A stretch of 64,000 nt of DNA from JAWLHK01 sp041690355 [NCBI: bacterium] (GCA_041690355.1 JAWLHK010000006.1:1-64000); one strand, 5' to 3'; shown: positions 31,934-41,724, counted from the stretch's first letter. Numbers and translations: made by a program. The notes: generated by a model not told the origin, from the sequence alone.

Positions 31934-33021
31934 ACCCGGTGCGCGTGCTCATCGTCGACGATTCGGCCTTCATGCGCAAGGCAATCCGGCGCATGCTCGA
32001 GGCCGACCCCGAGATCGAGGTCGTCGGCGTGGCCCGCGACGGCGCCGAAGGGGTGCGCCTGGCCCGCGAGCTCGTGCCCGACCTGATCACGCTCGATTTT
32101 CAGATGCCCGACATGAACGGCCTTCGGGTCATCGAAGAGATTCTGGCCTGGCGCTCGATACCCATTCTGATGCTCTCGTCGTTCACGGCCGAGGGCTCTG
32201 AGGTCACTCTGCGTGCCTTCGAGCTGGGCGCGCTCGACTACATTGACAAGTCGAGCGTCAAGACGCAGATGGACATCGTCAACATCGCGCCGATGCTGCG
32301 CACGAAGGTGAAGACCCTGGCCGGCATCGGCCACGAGAAGCTGGCGCGCGCCCGCGTGGCCGCCGTGCCGCAGGCTCCGCCGCCGCCGTTCGAGGCGTTC
32401 GAGGCGTCGGTGGGCGAGGGGACGTCGGCCTACGATCTGGTCGCCATCGGCTCGTCGACGGGGGGCCCGTCGGCGTTGCAGGCGATTCTGGCGGGGCTCC
32501 CGCGCGGGTTTCCGTGCCCGATCGTCATCGTGCAGCACATGCCGGCGGGGTTTACCGGACCGCTGGCCGATCGGCTGAACTCCATCTGCGAGATCCGGGT
32601 GCGCGAAGGGGCCAACGGCGACGAGCTGGCTCCGGGCACGGCCTACATCGCCCCGGCCGGCTCGCACGTGCTCATCGCCCGTCGCGGCAACGGCCTGCAG
32701 ATGCTGCTCAGCCAGAAGCCCGAAGACGCGCTGCACCGGCCGAGCGTCGATGTCCTGTTCGCGAGCGTGGCCCGTACCGTGGGCGCGGCGGCGGTCGGTG
32801 TCCTGCTCACGGGCATGGGCAAGGACGGCGCCCTCGGTCTGAAGACGCTGCGCGATCGCGGCGCCGCGACCATTGCCCAGGACGAAACCACGAGCGTCGT
32901 CTGGGGCATGCCCCGGGTCGCCGTCGAAATCGGGGCGGCGCGCGAAGTGCTCCCGCTCGGCGACATACGCGGACGCATTCTCGCCCTGGCGCGCGAACGG
33001 CGGACCGCGCCTGCTCACTGA
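31930..33021 (+). CDS. cheB: Protein-glutamate methylesterase CheB
   Basis: 363 residues from a GTG at 31930 in the GTGA overlap with cheR. Receiver domain with Asp56 in 'LITLDFQMPD', linker of about 40 residues (Ala/Pro-rich), then the methylesterase domain with Ser in 'GSSTGGPSA', His in 'VQHMPAGFT' and Asp in 'GMGKDGALG'. It removes methyl groups from receptors and is activated by CheA phosphorylation. Last gene of the operon; no terminator is evident in the 51-bp gap to uvrC. Confidence 0.95.
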   Translation: MNPVRVLIVDDSAFMRKAIRRMLEADPEIEVVGVARDGAEGVRLARELVPDLITLDFQMPDMNGLRVIEEILAWRSIPILMLSSFTAEGSEVTLRAFELGALDYIDKSSVKTQMDIVNIAPMLRTKVKTLAGIGHEKLARARVAAVPQAPPPPFEAFEASVGEGTSAYDLVAIGSSTGGPSALQAILAGLPRGFPCPIVIVQHMPAGFTGPLADRLNSICEIRVREGANGDELAPGTAYIAPAGSHVLIARRGNGLQMLLSQKPEDALHRPSVDVLFASVARTVGAAAVGVLLTGMGKDGALGLKTLRDRGAATIAQDETTSVVWGMPRVAVEIGAAREVLPLGDIRGRILALARERRTAPAH

Positions 33022-33072
33022 GCCGGCCGCGACCGCTGGTCGACGCATCGCCCTTCGCGTTATCGTGTAAGA

Positions 33073-35124
33073 ATGGCCGAATCCGCACCCGCATCCGCAA
33101 GCCTTGACGCCGGGCCGCAGTTCCCGGCGGCCCTGCTCGAGAAGGTCGACCAGCTTCCTTCCGACCCCGGGGTCTACCTGTACAAGAGCGCGGCCGGGGC
33201 GGTAATCTACGTGGGCAAGGCCAAGAACCTCCGCTCCCGCGTGCGCAGCTACTTTCAGGCGCTGGACCCCGCGCAGTTCAAGACGGCCTTTCTCGTGCGG
33301 CGCATCGCCGACCTCGATTACATCGTCACGCGCAACGAGAAGGAGGCGTTTCTTCTCGAGAACACGCTCATCAAGAAGCACCGGCCGCGCTACAACGTGC
33401 GGCTGCGCGACGACAAGGACTACATCAGCCTGCGCATCGACCCCCGCGAACGCTGGCCCCGGGTCGAGATCGTGCGCCGTCCGACCGAGAAGGGGGTGCT
33501 GCTGTTCGGCCCGTACGCTTCAGCCGGGGCGGTGCGCGAGACACTGCAGTCGCTCCAGCGCATCTTTCCCCTGCGGCCGTGCACGAACGGCAAGTTCACG
33601 CAGTACCGGCGCCGGGGCCGTCCGTGTCTCGACTACCAGCTGAAGAAGTGCAGCGGGCCGTGCGGCGACCGGATTACGCCCGAAGAGTACCAGAAGCTCG
33701 TCGACGGCACGGCCGCCTTTCTGCGCGGGCGCAAAGGAGAACTGGTCGAGAGCCTGCAGGCGCAGATGGCCGATGCCGCTGCCGGAGAGCAGTTCGAGAA
33801 GGCGGCCCGTTTCCGCGACCAGATCCGCGCCATCGAGCAGACCCTGACGCGGCAGACCGTGGCGCGCTATTCCGGCGCCGACAGCCACGTGCTCGGGCTG
33901 GCCCGCGAGGGCGAGCGGGTGGCGATCGTCGTCCTCGAGATTGTCGACGGCCGCCTGGAGAACAAGGCCGAATTCTTTTTTCCCGATCTGCCCGAAGACG
34001 ACGACGTCATCGTGGCCGACTTTCTCTCGCAGTATTATCTGGCCGGGGCCCATGGCGACGACGATGAAATCGCGGCCGCGCGCGTCATCCCGCGCGAAGT
34101 CGTGCTGCCGCTCGAAATTCAGGGGGCCGACGTGCTGGGGGAGCTGCTCGGTGAGGCGGCCGGGAGGGTGGTGGCGCTGGTCACCCCGCAGCGGGGGGTG
34201 CGGGCCGAACTGCAGCGCATGGCCGAGAGCAACGCGGCCGAGGCCCTGCGCAAGAAGAAGGAAGAGGCCGACATCGCCGACGTTCCCCTGCAGGTGCTGC
34301 AGGAGAAGCTGCACCTGCCGCGGCTCCCCCGGCGCATCGAGTGCTTCGACATCTCGAACACGATGGGCACCGGGGCCGTGGGGAGCATGGTCGTCTTCAC
34401 CGACGGCAAACCCGATCGGTCCGCCTACCGGCGTTTCAAGATCAAGACGGTGCACCAGGCCGACGATTTCGCCATGATGGGTGAAGTGCTGCGCCGCCGC
34501 CTCAGGCGGGGGCTCGATGAGGGGCTGCTCCCCGACCTGCTCATCGTCGACGGCGGCAAGGGGCAGCTGGCCGTGGCCGTGCACGTGGCCCAGGAGCTGG
34601 GGATCGAGGGGATGGGGATCGCCGGGCTCGCCAAGTCGCGGATACTCGATGCCGACCCCTACGCGACCGAAATCAGCCGTTCCGACGAACGCCTCTTTCT
34701 CCCGAACCGCAAGAATCCGGTCATCCTGGCGCGCAACTCCTCGGCCCTGCACCTAGTGACCTTTCTGCGCGACGAGGCCCACCGTTTTGCGGTTTCGTAC
34801 CACCGCCTGATCCGGCGGAAAGGGATCAAGAGCCGGCTGGCCGACGTGCCCGGCGTGGGTCCCAAGCGCCAGCGGGCCCTGCTGCGCGCATTCGGGTCGG
34901 TGCGCGCCATGCGCGATGCCGGGGTCGACGAACTGGCCGCCGCCGAGGGAATGTCCCGCACGGCCGCCGAGCGGGTCTACGCGTTTCTCCACCCCCCTCA
35001 CGCACCCGAAGAGGCGGGCCCGCTCCCGTCCGAAGCGGGCGCCGAGACCCTCGAAAACCCCGCAGAAAGCGGCTCGGCAGAGGCCGGGAGACCGGAGGGG
35101 ACCGCCCGGCGCCCCTCCCGCTGA
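33073..35124 (+). CDS. uvrC: UvrABC system protein C
   Basis: 683 residues. UvrC makes the two incisions in nucleotide excision repair. GIY-YIG domain ('LPSDPGVYLYK', 'VIYVGKAKNLRSRV'), Cys-rich region 'RPCLDYQLKKCSGPCG', UVR motif about residues 215-250, RNase H-like domain with 'ECFDISNTMGTGAVGSMVVF' (34339-34398) and 'VDGGKGQL', and helix-hairpin-helix tail. About 45 extra Pro/Glu/Ala-rich residues follow the HhH region. There is no Shine-Dalgarno; TATCGT lies 6 nt before the ATG, so a near-leaderless start is possible. Confidence 0.96.
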   Translation: MAESAPASASLDAGPQFPAALLEKVDQLPSDPGVYLYKSAAGAVIYVGKAKNLRSRVRSYFQALDPAQFKTAFLVRRIADLDYIVTRNEKEAFLLENTLIKKHRPRYNVRLRDDKDYISLRIDPRERWPRVEIVRRPTEKGVLLFGPYASAGAVRETLQSLQRIFPLRPCTNGKFTQYRRRGRPCLDYQLKKCSGPCGDRITPEEYQKLVDGTAAFLRGRKGELVESLQAQMADAAAGEQFEKAARFRDQIRAIEQTLTRQTVARYSGADSHVLGLAREGERVAIVVLEIVDGRLENKAEFFFPDLPEDDDVIVADFLSQYYLAGAHGDDDEIAAARVIPREVVLPLEIQGADVLGELLGEAAGRVVALVTPQRGVRAELQRMAESNAAEALRKKKEEADIADVPLQVLQEKLHLPRLPRRIECFDISNTMGTGAVGSMVVFTDGKPDRSAYRRFKIKTVHQADDFAMMGEVLRRRLRRGLDEGLLPDLLIVDGGKGQLAVAVHVAQELGIEGMGIAGLAKSRILDADPYATEISRSDERLFLPNRKNPVILARNSSALHLVTFLRDEAHRFAVSYHRLIRRKGIKSRLADVPGVGPKRQRALLRAFGSVRAMRDAGVDELAAAEGMSRTAAERVYAFLHPPHAPEEAGPLPSEAGAETLENPAESGSAEAGRPEGTARRPSR

Positions 35125-35153
35125 TTGCACGGGCGCGACCGCCCGCCGGGCGG

Positions 35154-35159
35154 TATAAT
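35154..35159 (+). promoter_or_regulatory. -10 element of the DUF4388 gene
   Basis: A perfect TATAAT ends 24 nt before ATG 35184. A CCGCCC-GCC-GGGCGG hairpin sits directly in front of it, where a -35 would be expected; no clear -35 hexamer is seen at standard spacing. Confidence 0.45.
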
Positions 35160-35183
35160 GTAGGTTTCCTCTCCGTACCCGAC

Positions 35184-36317
35184 ATGGCACTTTCAGGCAG
35201 CCTCCGCACAATGGAAATTTCGGAGCTGTTGCAATGGATTGCAAACAGCCAGAAAACCGGTGTGCTCACCCTGCAACGCGACCGGACGACCAAGCGTATC
35301 GGGTTCGGCGACGGCAAGGTGGTCTCGGTCGAGTCCAACGATCCGGCTGAACATCTGGGGCAGTACCTTCTGGCCTACGGCAAGATCGACGCCGAGAGCC
35401 TGAAACGGGCCTTCTCGGTGCAGGAGAAGACGGGACTGCGCCTCGGCGAGATTCTCGTGGAGGTGAACCTGCTCAAGGAGGCCGACCTCGAAGACTCGCT
35501 GCGCATTCAGGCCGTGGAGATTCTCTACAACCTGTTTCTCTGGAGCGAAGAGGGGTCGTTCACGTTCGACGACGAAGCCGAGCCGCTGCGGGCCGGGCTC
35601 GACCTCGAGCTCTCGGGCATCATCATGGAAGGGGTCTACCGCTACGACGAGTGGAAGCGGTACCGCGAGGTGTTTCCCTCCGACAACGTGGCCATCGAGT
35701 CGGCCGGCGCCTGGGAACCCGCTTCGGACGAAGATCGCCTGCTTTCGCGCCTGATCGCGCAGCGCAAGAGTATCGGGGAGATCTGCTACGAGTTTCGCAC
35801 CAGCAAGTTCAACACCTACAGCCGTCTGTACGAGCTGTACGAAAAGGGGGCCGTGCGCGTTTCGCGGCAGGAGGCCCCGTCGGCTCCCGACGCCGTGACC
35901 GCGCCGGTCGCTCCGGGCGCTGCGGGCGCCAAGGTTCCCGATCTGCATGATCTCTTCGACGAGGCCTTCGCGGCCGTGCGCGAGCGGCGCTACGAACAGG
36001 CGCTGCCGCTGCTCGAGACGGTGCAGCGGCGCGGCCGCGACGAAGGCGCCGCCCAGGACATCATCGACAAGGCAGAGCGCACGTACCGCGACATCCTGAT
36101 TACGCGCTTCATCGATCCCCACAAGATCCCCAAGGTGACCCTTCCGCCCAAGCTGCTGACCGAGAAGAAGTTCTCGTCGGCCGAGGGCTATCTCATCAGC
36201 CGCATCGACGGCACCTGGGACGTCGCCTCGATCATCCGCATCAGCCCGATTCCCGAGAGCGAGGCGCTGGGGATCTTCAAGAAGTTCATCGACGACAACA
36301 TCATCGTTCTGACCTGA
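35184..36317 (+). CDS. DUF4388 (PATAN-like) domain protein
   Basis: 377 residues. The N-terminal DUF4388 domain (about 1-170) has 'EISELLQWIANSQKTGVLTL' and 'GFGDGKVVSVES', then 'LGEILVEVNLLKEADLEDSLRIQAVEILYNLF', resembling the MshEN-like repeat. A winged-helix-like stretch and a helical C-terminal part follow, ending in a region like 'ISRIDGTWDVASIIRISPI'. DUF4388 proteins are linked to two-component and gliding or pilus systems; no activity is known. No Shine-Dalgarno is seen. Confidence 0.8.
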   Translation: MALSGSLRTMEISELLQWIANSQKTGVLTLQRDRTTKRIGFGDGKVVSVESNDPAEHLGQYLLAYGKIDAESLKRAFSVQEKTGLRLGEILVEVNLLKEADLEDSLRIQAVEILYNLFLWSEEGSFTFDDEAEPLRAGLDLELSGIIMEGVYRYDEWKRYREVFPSDNVAIESAGAWEPASDEDRLLSRLIAQRKSIGEICYEFRTSKFNTYSRLYELYEKGAVRVSRQEAPSAPDAVTAPVAPGAAGAKVPDLHDLFDEAFAAVRERRYEQALPLLETVQRRGRDEGAAQDIIDKAERTYRDILITRFIDPHKIPKVTLPPKLLTEKKFSSAEGYLISRIDGTWDVASIIRISPIPESEALGIFKKFIDDNIIVLT

Positions 36318-36326
36318 CAGCTTTCT

Positions 36327-38810
36327 ATGCGTGAGTACACCCCGAGTTCCATCGAGTCCAAGTGGCAGGCCGAGTGGGCGCGGCGCGAGGCCTTTCGTGC
36401 CGGGCGCGCCGACGGACAGAAGTATTATCTGCTCGAGATGTTTCCCTATCCGAGCGGCCGCATCCACATGGGGCACGTGCGCAACTACTCCATCGGCGAC
36501 GCCATCGCGCGTTTCCGCCGGCTGCAGGGGTTCGACGTGCTGCACCCGATGGGCTGGGACGCCTTCGGCATGCCCGCCGAGAACGCGGCCATCAAGCACA
36601 AGGTGCATCCGGCGAAGTGGACGCGCGAAAATATCGCCTACATGCGCGAACAGCTCCAGAAGATGGGCTTCAGCTACGACTGGAAGCGTGAGGTGGCCAC
36701 CTGCTTTCCCGAATACTACCGCTGGGAGCAGAAGTTCTTCATCGAACTGTATCGCAAGGGGCTCGCCTACAAGCGCATGAGCGTCGTCAACTGGTGCCCC
36801 GCCTGCATGACGGTGCTCGCCAACGAGCAGGTCGAGCAGGGGCTCTGCTGGCGCTGCGACACCCCGGTCGAGGCCAAGGAACTCGAACAGTGGTTTCTCA
36901 AGATTACGGCCTATGCCGAGGAGCTGCTGGCCGATCTCGACAAGCTGGCCGACGGCTGGCCCGAGCGCGTGCTGACCATGCAGCGCAACTGGATCGGCAA
37001 GTCGGTCGGCGCCGAGATCCGCTTCGACGTTGCCGATTCTGACGAGTCGATTACCGTTTTCACGACGCGCCCCGACACGCTGTTCGGCGCGACGTTCGTC
37101 AGCCTGGCGCCGGAGCACAAACTCGTCGAAAAGCTCATCGCCGGTCGTCCCGAAGCGGCCGCCGTGCAGGCGTTCGTGGCCAGGGTCAAGGCCATGGACA
37201 AGATCGAGCGCACGGCTGAAGGGGGCGAGAAGGAAGGGGTCTTCACCGGGGCCTGGGCCGTACATCCGCTCGACGGACGCCGCATCCCCATCTGGGTCGC
37301 CAACTTCGTCCTGGCCGAGTACGGCACGGGCGCGGTCATGGCGGTTCCCACGCATGACCAGCGCGACTTCGAGTTTTCAGCCAAATACGGGCTCGACCGC
37401 ATCGTGGTCGTTCAACCCGAGGGCGAGCCGCTCGAGCCGGCCGCGATGAAACAGGCCTGGGACGGTCCCGGAACGCTCGTTCGTTCGGGCGCCTTCGACG
37501 GCATGCCCGGTGACGAGGCCAAGTGGGCGATCGCGGCGGAGCTGGAGAAGCAGGGGAAGGGGAAGAAGAGTATTACCTACCGCCTGCGCGACTGGGGCAT
37601 TTCGCGCCAGCGCTACTGGGGCGCCCCCATCCCGATGATCTACTGCGCGAAGTGCGGCGTCGTGCCCGTGCCCGAAGACCAGCTGCCGGTCACGCTGCCC
37701 GAAGACGTCGAGTTCACGGGCGAAGGGGGCAACCCGCTGGCGCGCAACCGGTCGTTCTACGAGACCGCCTGTCCGACCTGCGCGGGACCGGCCCGCCGCG
37801 AGACCGACACCATGGATACGTTCATGGAGAGCTCGTGGTATTTCCTGCGGTACTGCTCGGTCGACGAGTCGCAGGCCCCGTTCAAGCGCGAAGACGTCGA
37901 TCGCTGGATGCCCGTCGATCAGTACATCGGGGGGATCGAGCACGCCGTGCTGCACCTGCTCTATTCCCGCTTCTACACGAAAGCCCTGCGCGACCTGGGG
38001 TACATCGGGGCCGACGAGCCGTTCGCCCGCCTGCTCACGCAGGGCATGGTCATCAAGGACGGCGCGAAGATGAGCAAGAGCAAGGGCAACGTGGTCGATC
38101 CCGACGAGCTCATCGGCAAGTACGGGGCCGATACGGCGCGCATGTTCAGCCTCTTTGCCGCCCCGCCCGAGAAGGACCTCGATTGGAGCGACCGCGGCGT
38201 CGAAGGGGCCCACCGCTTTCTGAACCGGCTGTGGAACACGATCATGACGCACCGCGACGCCGTTCTTTCGGCCGGCCCGGTGCAGGCGGCGGAGCTGGAC
38301 GAAGGCCTGAAGACCATCCGCCGGCAGGTGCACAAGACGCTGCAGAAGGCGGCCGTCGACATCGGCGAGCGGTTTCACTTCAACACCGCCATCGCCGCCG
38401 TCATGGAGCTGCTCAACGCGCTAACCGACGACCTGAACCGCCGCGGCTCGCTCACGGGAACGGCTGCCGCCGTTTATCGGGAAGCCTTCACGTTTCTGCT
38501 CTTCATGCTGAATCCGATCGTGCCGCACGTCACCGAGGAGCTGAGCGCCGAGCTGGGCATGGCGCCGCTGTGCGACAGCCGCTGGCCGGCCGCCGATGCC
38601 GAGGCCGCGCGCGACGAGGCCCTCGAGATTCCCGTGCAGGTAAACGGAAAACTCCGCGGCAAGATCACCGTGCCGGTGGGCACCGGCCGCGACGCCCTCA
38701 TCGCGCTCGCCCAGGCCGAGCCGACGGTGCGCGGCTGGGTCGAAGGCAAGGACGTGGTCAAGATCGTGGCCGTGCCCGACCGGCTCGTCAACATCGTCGT
38801 GAAGGGGTGA
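36327..38810 (+). CDS. leuS: Leucyl-tRNA synthetase
   Basis: 827 residues, class I synthetase. HIGH-type motif '[17 protein letters not shown]', CP1 editing domain with '[19 protein letters not shown]' and '[18 protein letters not shown]', KMSKS as '[12 protein letters not shown]', and the anticodon-binding and C-terminal domains ('[13 protein letters not shown]'). Ends overlapping the lptE-like start (TGATG). The order leuS-lptE-holA is the common proteobacterial one. Confidence 0.97.
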   Translation: MREYTPSSIESKWQAEWARREAFRAGRADGQKYYLLEMFPYPSGRIHMGHVRNYSIGDAIARFRRLQGFDVLHPMGWDAFGMPAENAAIKHKVHPAKWTRENIAYMREQLQKMGFSYDWKREVATCFPEYYRWEQKFFIELYRKGLAYKRMSVVNWCPACMTVLANEQVEQGLCWRCDTPVEAKELEQWFLKITAYAEELLADLDKLADGWPERVLTMQRNWIGKSVGAEIRFDVADSDESITVFTTRPDTLFGATFVSLAPEHKLVEKLIAGRPEAAAVQAFVARVKAMDKIERTAEGGEKEGVFTGAWAVHPLDGRRIPIWVANFVLAEYGTGAVMAVPTHDQRDFEFSAKYGLDRIVVVQPEGEPLEPAAMKQAWDGPGTLVRSGAFDGMPGDEAKWAIAAELEKQGKGKKSITYRLRDWGISRQRYWGAPIPMIYCAKCGVVPVPEDQLPVTLPEDVEFTGEGGNPLARNRSFYETACPTCAGPARRETDTMDTFMESSWYFLRYCSVDESQAPFKREDVDRWMPVDQYIGGIEHAVLHLLYSRFYTKALRDLGYIGADEPFARLLTQGMVIKDGAKMSKSKGNVVDPDELIGKYGADTARMFSLFAAPPEKDLDWSDRGVEGAHRFLNRLWNTIMTHRDAVLSAGPVQAAELDEGLKTIRRQVHKTLQKAAVDIGERFHFNTAIAAVMELLNALTDDLNRRGSLTGTAAAVYREAFTFLLFMLNPIVPHVTEELSAELGMAPLCDSRWPAADAEAARDEALEIPVQVNGKLRGKITVPVGTGRDALIALAQAEPTVRGWVEGKDVVKIVAVPDRLVNIVVKG

Positions 38811-39454
38811 TGCGCAGAGCGCTTGCCATCACCGTGCTGCTGCTCGCCGGGTGCGGCTACTCGTCGGTCGCCGGGCGGATGGCGCCCGACCTCGGGCCCG
38901 AGGTCCGTTTCGCGCCGTTCATCGTGCGCAACCAGACTCCCGAGCTGTCGGTCACCCACACGGTCACGCGCGCCCTGCGTTCGGAGCTCGGCCAGCTGGG
39001 CCTGCTCGGCGGCGGCGGCGAACGCCTCGTGCCCGAAATCCAGGTGCGGCGTATCGTCGACGTGCCGGCCTCGTACGGCGCCGGCCGCGTCATCGAGTAC
39101 CTGGGCTACCTTTCGATGGACGTTGTCGTCTACGACCGCCTGCGCAGCACACCGCTGCTCGCGGGGACCCAGGAGATCCGCTACCGGTACGATTACAGCC
39201 GCAACCCGCAGGTCATGCAGCAGCTGCGCATGGCCGCGCTCGAACAGGCGCTGCGCGCCTGGACCTCGCGGTTTCTCTTGCAGGTCTCGACCGCACTCGA
39301 GCTGCCGGCGGCCGTGCCCGTGAGCGCCGAGGCGGTGACCGGGCCCACGCCGAGGCCGGTGACGGCGCCGGCCGATTCGAGTCCGCTCACGCCCCCGGGT
39401 TCGCCCTTCGAGGGGCCCGATCTGCCGCCCATCGATCCGCGGGGCGCCCCATGA
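38810..39454 (+). CDS. lptE: LptE-like LPS-assembly lipoprotein
   Basis: 214 residues. Signal peptide with lipobox 'LLLAGC' (Cys17), then 'GYSSVAGRMAPDLG', and a C-terminal Pro-rich tail. The weakly conserved fold and position between leuS and holA identify it as LptE, which plugs the LptD barrel and helps deliver LPS to the outer leaflet. Sequence resemblance to characterised LptE is low, so the call rests mainly on context and lipoprotein pattern. Confidence 0.72.
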   Translation: MRRALAITVLLLAGCGYSSVAGRMAPDLGPEVRFAPFIVRNQTPELSVTHTVTRALRSELGQLGLLGGGGERLVPEIQVRRIVDVPASYGAGRVIEYLGYLSMDVVVYDRLRSTPLLAGTQEIRYRYDYSRNPQVMQQLRMAALEQALRAWTSRFLLQVSTALELPAAVPVSAEAVTGPTPRPVTAPADSSPLTPPGSPFEGPDLPPIDPRGAP

Positions 39455-40467
39455 TGCACGACGGTTTCGTTCGCAAGGTCCGCGAAAAGAGCCTCAAGCC
39501 GGTGGTCGTCGTGTACGGCAGCGACGAGTATCCGATCCACCAGATCGTCAAGGCGATTCGCGAGACCTACGGCGGCGGGTCGATGGCCCAGTTCAACGTC
39601 GACGAGCTGAGCGGCGCCGCCGTCACCTGGGATGCCGTGCTCGAGCGGGCGCGCACGCTGCCCATGATGGCCTCGCAGCGGCTCGTGCTGGCGTGGAATG
39701 TCGAGAAGATTCTCAAGAAGGGTACGCCGGGCCTCGAAGAGGCCGAAGCCTATGTCGCGGCCCCGTTCGCCGAGACGCTGCTCGTGCTCATCGCGGCCGA
39801 GATGGACAAGCGCACCCGGTTCTGGAAGGCGCTCGTCGAAGGCAAGGCCGATGTCTTCGAGAGCCGTCCGCCGCGCCTGCAGGAGATTCCCGATCTGGCC
39901 GTCGCCTTCGCGCGCCAGGAGGGCAAGAAGCTCGATCGCGAGGCCGCCGAGCTGCTGCGCGAGCTGGTCGGGGCCGAGCTCATGTGGGTGGCCAACGAGG
40001 TCAAGAAGCTTTCGCTGTACGTCGGCGAGCGGGCCGAGATTACGGCCGACGACGTGCGTGAGCTCATGGCCGACGTGAGCGCCCATCAGGTCTGGGATCT
40101 CACCGATGCGCTGGCCGCGCGCAACTTTGAAGCCTGCGTCAGGCTGCTCGAAGGGCTGCTTCGCGACGGCGCCCAGCCGCCGATGATCTTCGGCGCCCTG
40201 GCGGGGGAGCTGCGCAGAATCGCCAAGGTCAAGAAGCTGCAGGAGGCGCGCGTCGGCCGCGACGCCATGATCCGGGCGCTCGGCATGACCGACAAACAAT
40301 CGTTCTTTCTGGGCAAAATCGTCGAGAACGCCCGCCGGTTTTCAGCGGGCCAGCTGGCCAACATCGGCCGCCGGCTGAACGAAACCGACTTCCGCCTGAA
40401 GCGCAGCAGCCAGCCCGCGCACCTCGTGCTCGAGAATCTGATCGCCGACATCTGCTTCATGCGCTGA
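39451..40467 (+). CDS. holA: DNA polymerase III subunit delta
   Basis: 338 residues of the HolA family, the clamp-loader subunit that opens the beta ring. 'VVVVYGSDEYPIHQIVKAIRE', 'VEKILKKGTPGLEE', 'ELVGAELMWVANEVKKLSLYVG' and 'LMADVSAHQVWDLTDALA' are family patterns. Starts on an ATGA overlap with lptE. The heptamer composite element copy 3 follows within about 50 bp. Confidence 0.92.
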   Translation: MMHDGFVRKVREKSLKPVVVVYGSDEYPIHQIVKAIRETYGGGSMAQFNVDELSGAAVTWDAVLERARTLPMMASQRLVLAWNVEKILKKGTPGLEEAEAYVAAPFAETLLVLIAAEMDKRTRFWKALVEGKADVFESRPPRLQEIPDLAVAFARQEGKKLDREAAELLRELVGAELMWVANEVKKLSLYVGERAEITADDVRELMADVSAHQVWDLTDALAARNFEACVRLLEGLLRDGAQPPMIFGALAGELRRIAKVKKLQEARVGRDAMIRALGMTDKQSFFLGKIVENARRFSAGQLANIGRRLNETDFRLKRSSQPAHLVLENLIADICFMR

Positions 40468-40512
40468 CGCGCCCGCGGCTGCCGGGCAATGCCCGATGGC
40501 CGATTCCACTTC

Positions 40513-40668
40513 TCAAGCGCCAAGCGCCAAGCGCAGAGCGCCAACGAAACAAGAACCTGCTGCATCAGGTCCTTTCGGATAAATCGTCAATCGTAAATTG
40601 TCGATCGTAAATTGCCCCGATTCGTCACTCGTCACTCATGACTCGTCACTATTCGTAAATCGTCAATG
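40513..40668. repeat. Composite heptamer-repeat element, copy 3 (inverted)
   Basis: Reads as the reverse complement of copies 1 and 2, in reversed module order: AGCGCCA units (about 40518-40546), AATCGTC/AATCGTA units (about 40580-40615), then ACTCGTC units (about 40624-40650) and further AATCGTC units up to 40668. The TATAAT promoter of the next gene begins right at its end. With the 40468-40512 flank it fills the gap between holA and the LON-N gene. Confidence 0.78.
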
Positions 40669-40675
40669 GTATAAT
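40667..40675 (+). promoter_or_regulatory. Extended -10 promoter of the LON-N gene
   Basis: TGGTATAAT (40667-40675) abuts the heptamer array and ends 10 nt before ATG 40686. The leader would be only a few bases. No good -35 is visible. Confidence 0.5.
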
Positions 40676-40685
40676 GGGTGGTCGT

Positions 40686-41333
40686 ATGACCGCTTCGCTC
40701 CCGTCCCGGATACCCCTGTTTCCGCTTCCGGACACGGTGCTTTTTCCCCACGTTCCGTTGCCGCTGCACATCTTCGAGCCCCGGTACCGGACGATGATCG
40801 AAGAGGCCCTCGCCGGGCCGCGCGTCATCGGCATGGTCATGCTCAAGCCCGGCTGGGAGCCTGCGTATCAGGGGCGCCCGCCGATTTTCCGCGTGGGCTG
40901 CGCCGGCATCATCTCGCAGCACGAGCAGCTGCCCGACGGCCGCTACAACATCGTGCTGCTCGGGCAGTCGGCCTTCTCGGTCACCGCCGAAGACGATTCG
41001 CGCCCCTACCGCATCGGTCACGTCGTCTACCGGCCCGATGCCCCGCCGGAAAATCCCGCCGAGATCCGCGAGATGCGCGCCCGTCTGCTCGCGCGCATCA
41101 ACAGCCTGGCCCGGTCGGGCGGGGCGGCCGGCGATCTCGTCGACGAGCAGTCGACCGGGCCCATCCCCGACGTCGAGTTCGTCAACGTGCTCGGCGCGCT
41201 GCTCGACCTGAAACCCCTCGAAAAACAGGCTCTGCTCGAGACCTCGGGTACCGCCGCGCGGTACCGCAAACTGCTCGATCTGGTCGAGTTCTGGGGCCTC
41301 ATGCAGGGGCGGCCGCGCGGGCCCGTGCAGTGA
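40686..41333 (+). CDS. LON substrate-binding (N-terminal) domain protein
   Basis: 215 residues, a stand-alone LON-N domain: 'IPLFPLPDTVLFPHVPLPLHIFEPRYRTMIEEAL', 'IFRVGCAGIISQHEQLPDGRYNIVLLG'. No AAA or protease domain follows. Such proteins may act as adaptors or have unrelated binding roles. ATG 40686 is preferred over 40674, which lies within the TATAAT element. Overlaps the J-domain gene by 4 nt (GTGA). Confidence 0.85.
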   Translation: MTASLPSRIPLFPLPDTVLFPHVPLPLHIFEPRYRTMIEEALAGPRVIGMVMLKPGWEPAYQGRPPIFRVGCAGIISQHEQLPDGRYNIVLLGQSAFSVTAEDDSRPYRIGHVVYRPDAPPENPAEIREMRARLLARINSLARSGGAAGDLVDEQSTGPIPDVEFVNVLGALLDLKPLEKQALLETSGTAARYRKLLDLVEFWGLMQGRPRGPVQ

Positions 41334-41632
41334 TTCCCGAACGCGCCGAACACGAGCCTGCCCATGAAGATCTGCTCGCGGCCCTGGAGACGCTGGGGCT
41401 TTTTCCGCCCGTGGGGTGGACGCAGATCCGGAGCGCCTACCGGCGCCGGGCCCGTGCCCTGCACCCGGATCGGAACCCGGGGGCCGATGCCGCCGAGGCG
41501 ATGGCCGAGTTGAACCGGGCCTACCGGTTGCTGCAGGGGTATGTGGAATCGTTCCGCTACCGCTTCGACGAAGCCGAATATCTCGAGCAGCATCCCCGCG
41601 AACGGCTCCGCAGACAGTTCCGCGTCGACTGA
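41330..41632 (+). CDS. J-domain protein
   Basis: 100 residues from a GTG at 41330. It is a single J domain with the essential HPD in 'ALHPDRNPGADA' and a helix IV region 'AMAELNRAYRLLQGYV'; no zinc or client-binding domain. J domains stimulate DnaK ATPase. Coupled to the LON-N gene, so the two may form a chaperone/substrate-recognition pair; this is inferred. Confidence 0.85.
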   Translation: MIPERAEHEPAHEDLLAALETLGLFPPVGWTQIRSAYRRRARALHPDRNPGADAAEAMAELNRAYRLLQGYVESFRYRFDEAEYLEQHPRERLRRQFRVD

Positions 41633-41724
41633 CGGTCAGGCAGGGGGTCGAAACGTCCCGCGCGCAGGTGCCGCCAGCAGGGTGCGTAATCTTCGGCGCC
41701 GCGCGTGAGGGCCGTGGCTTGCAG

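Noticed and set aside
35125-35159. TTGCAC as the -35 for the TATAAT at 35154
   Set aside because: The spacer would be 23 bp, too long for a standard promoter.
40570-40670. Heptamer arrays as CRISPR, centromere or iteron sites
   Set aside because: Units are 7 bp, contiguous and of several sequences, with no rep or par gene nearby; intergenic copies recur across the window.
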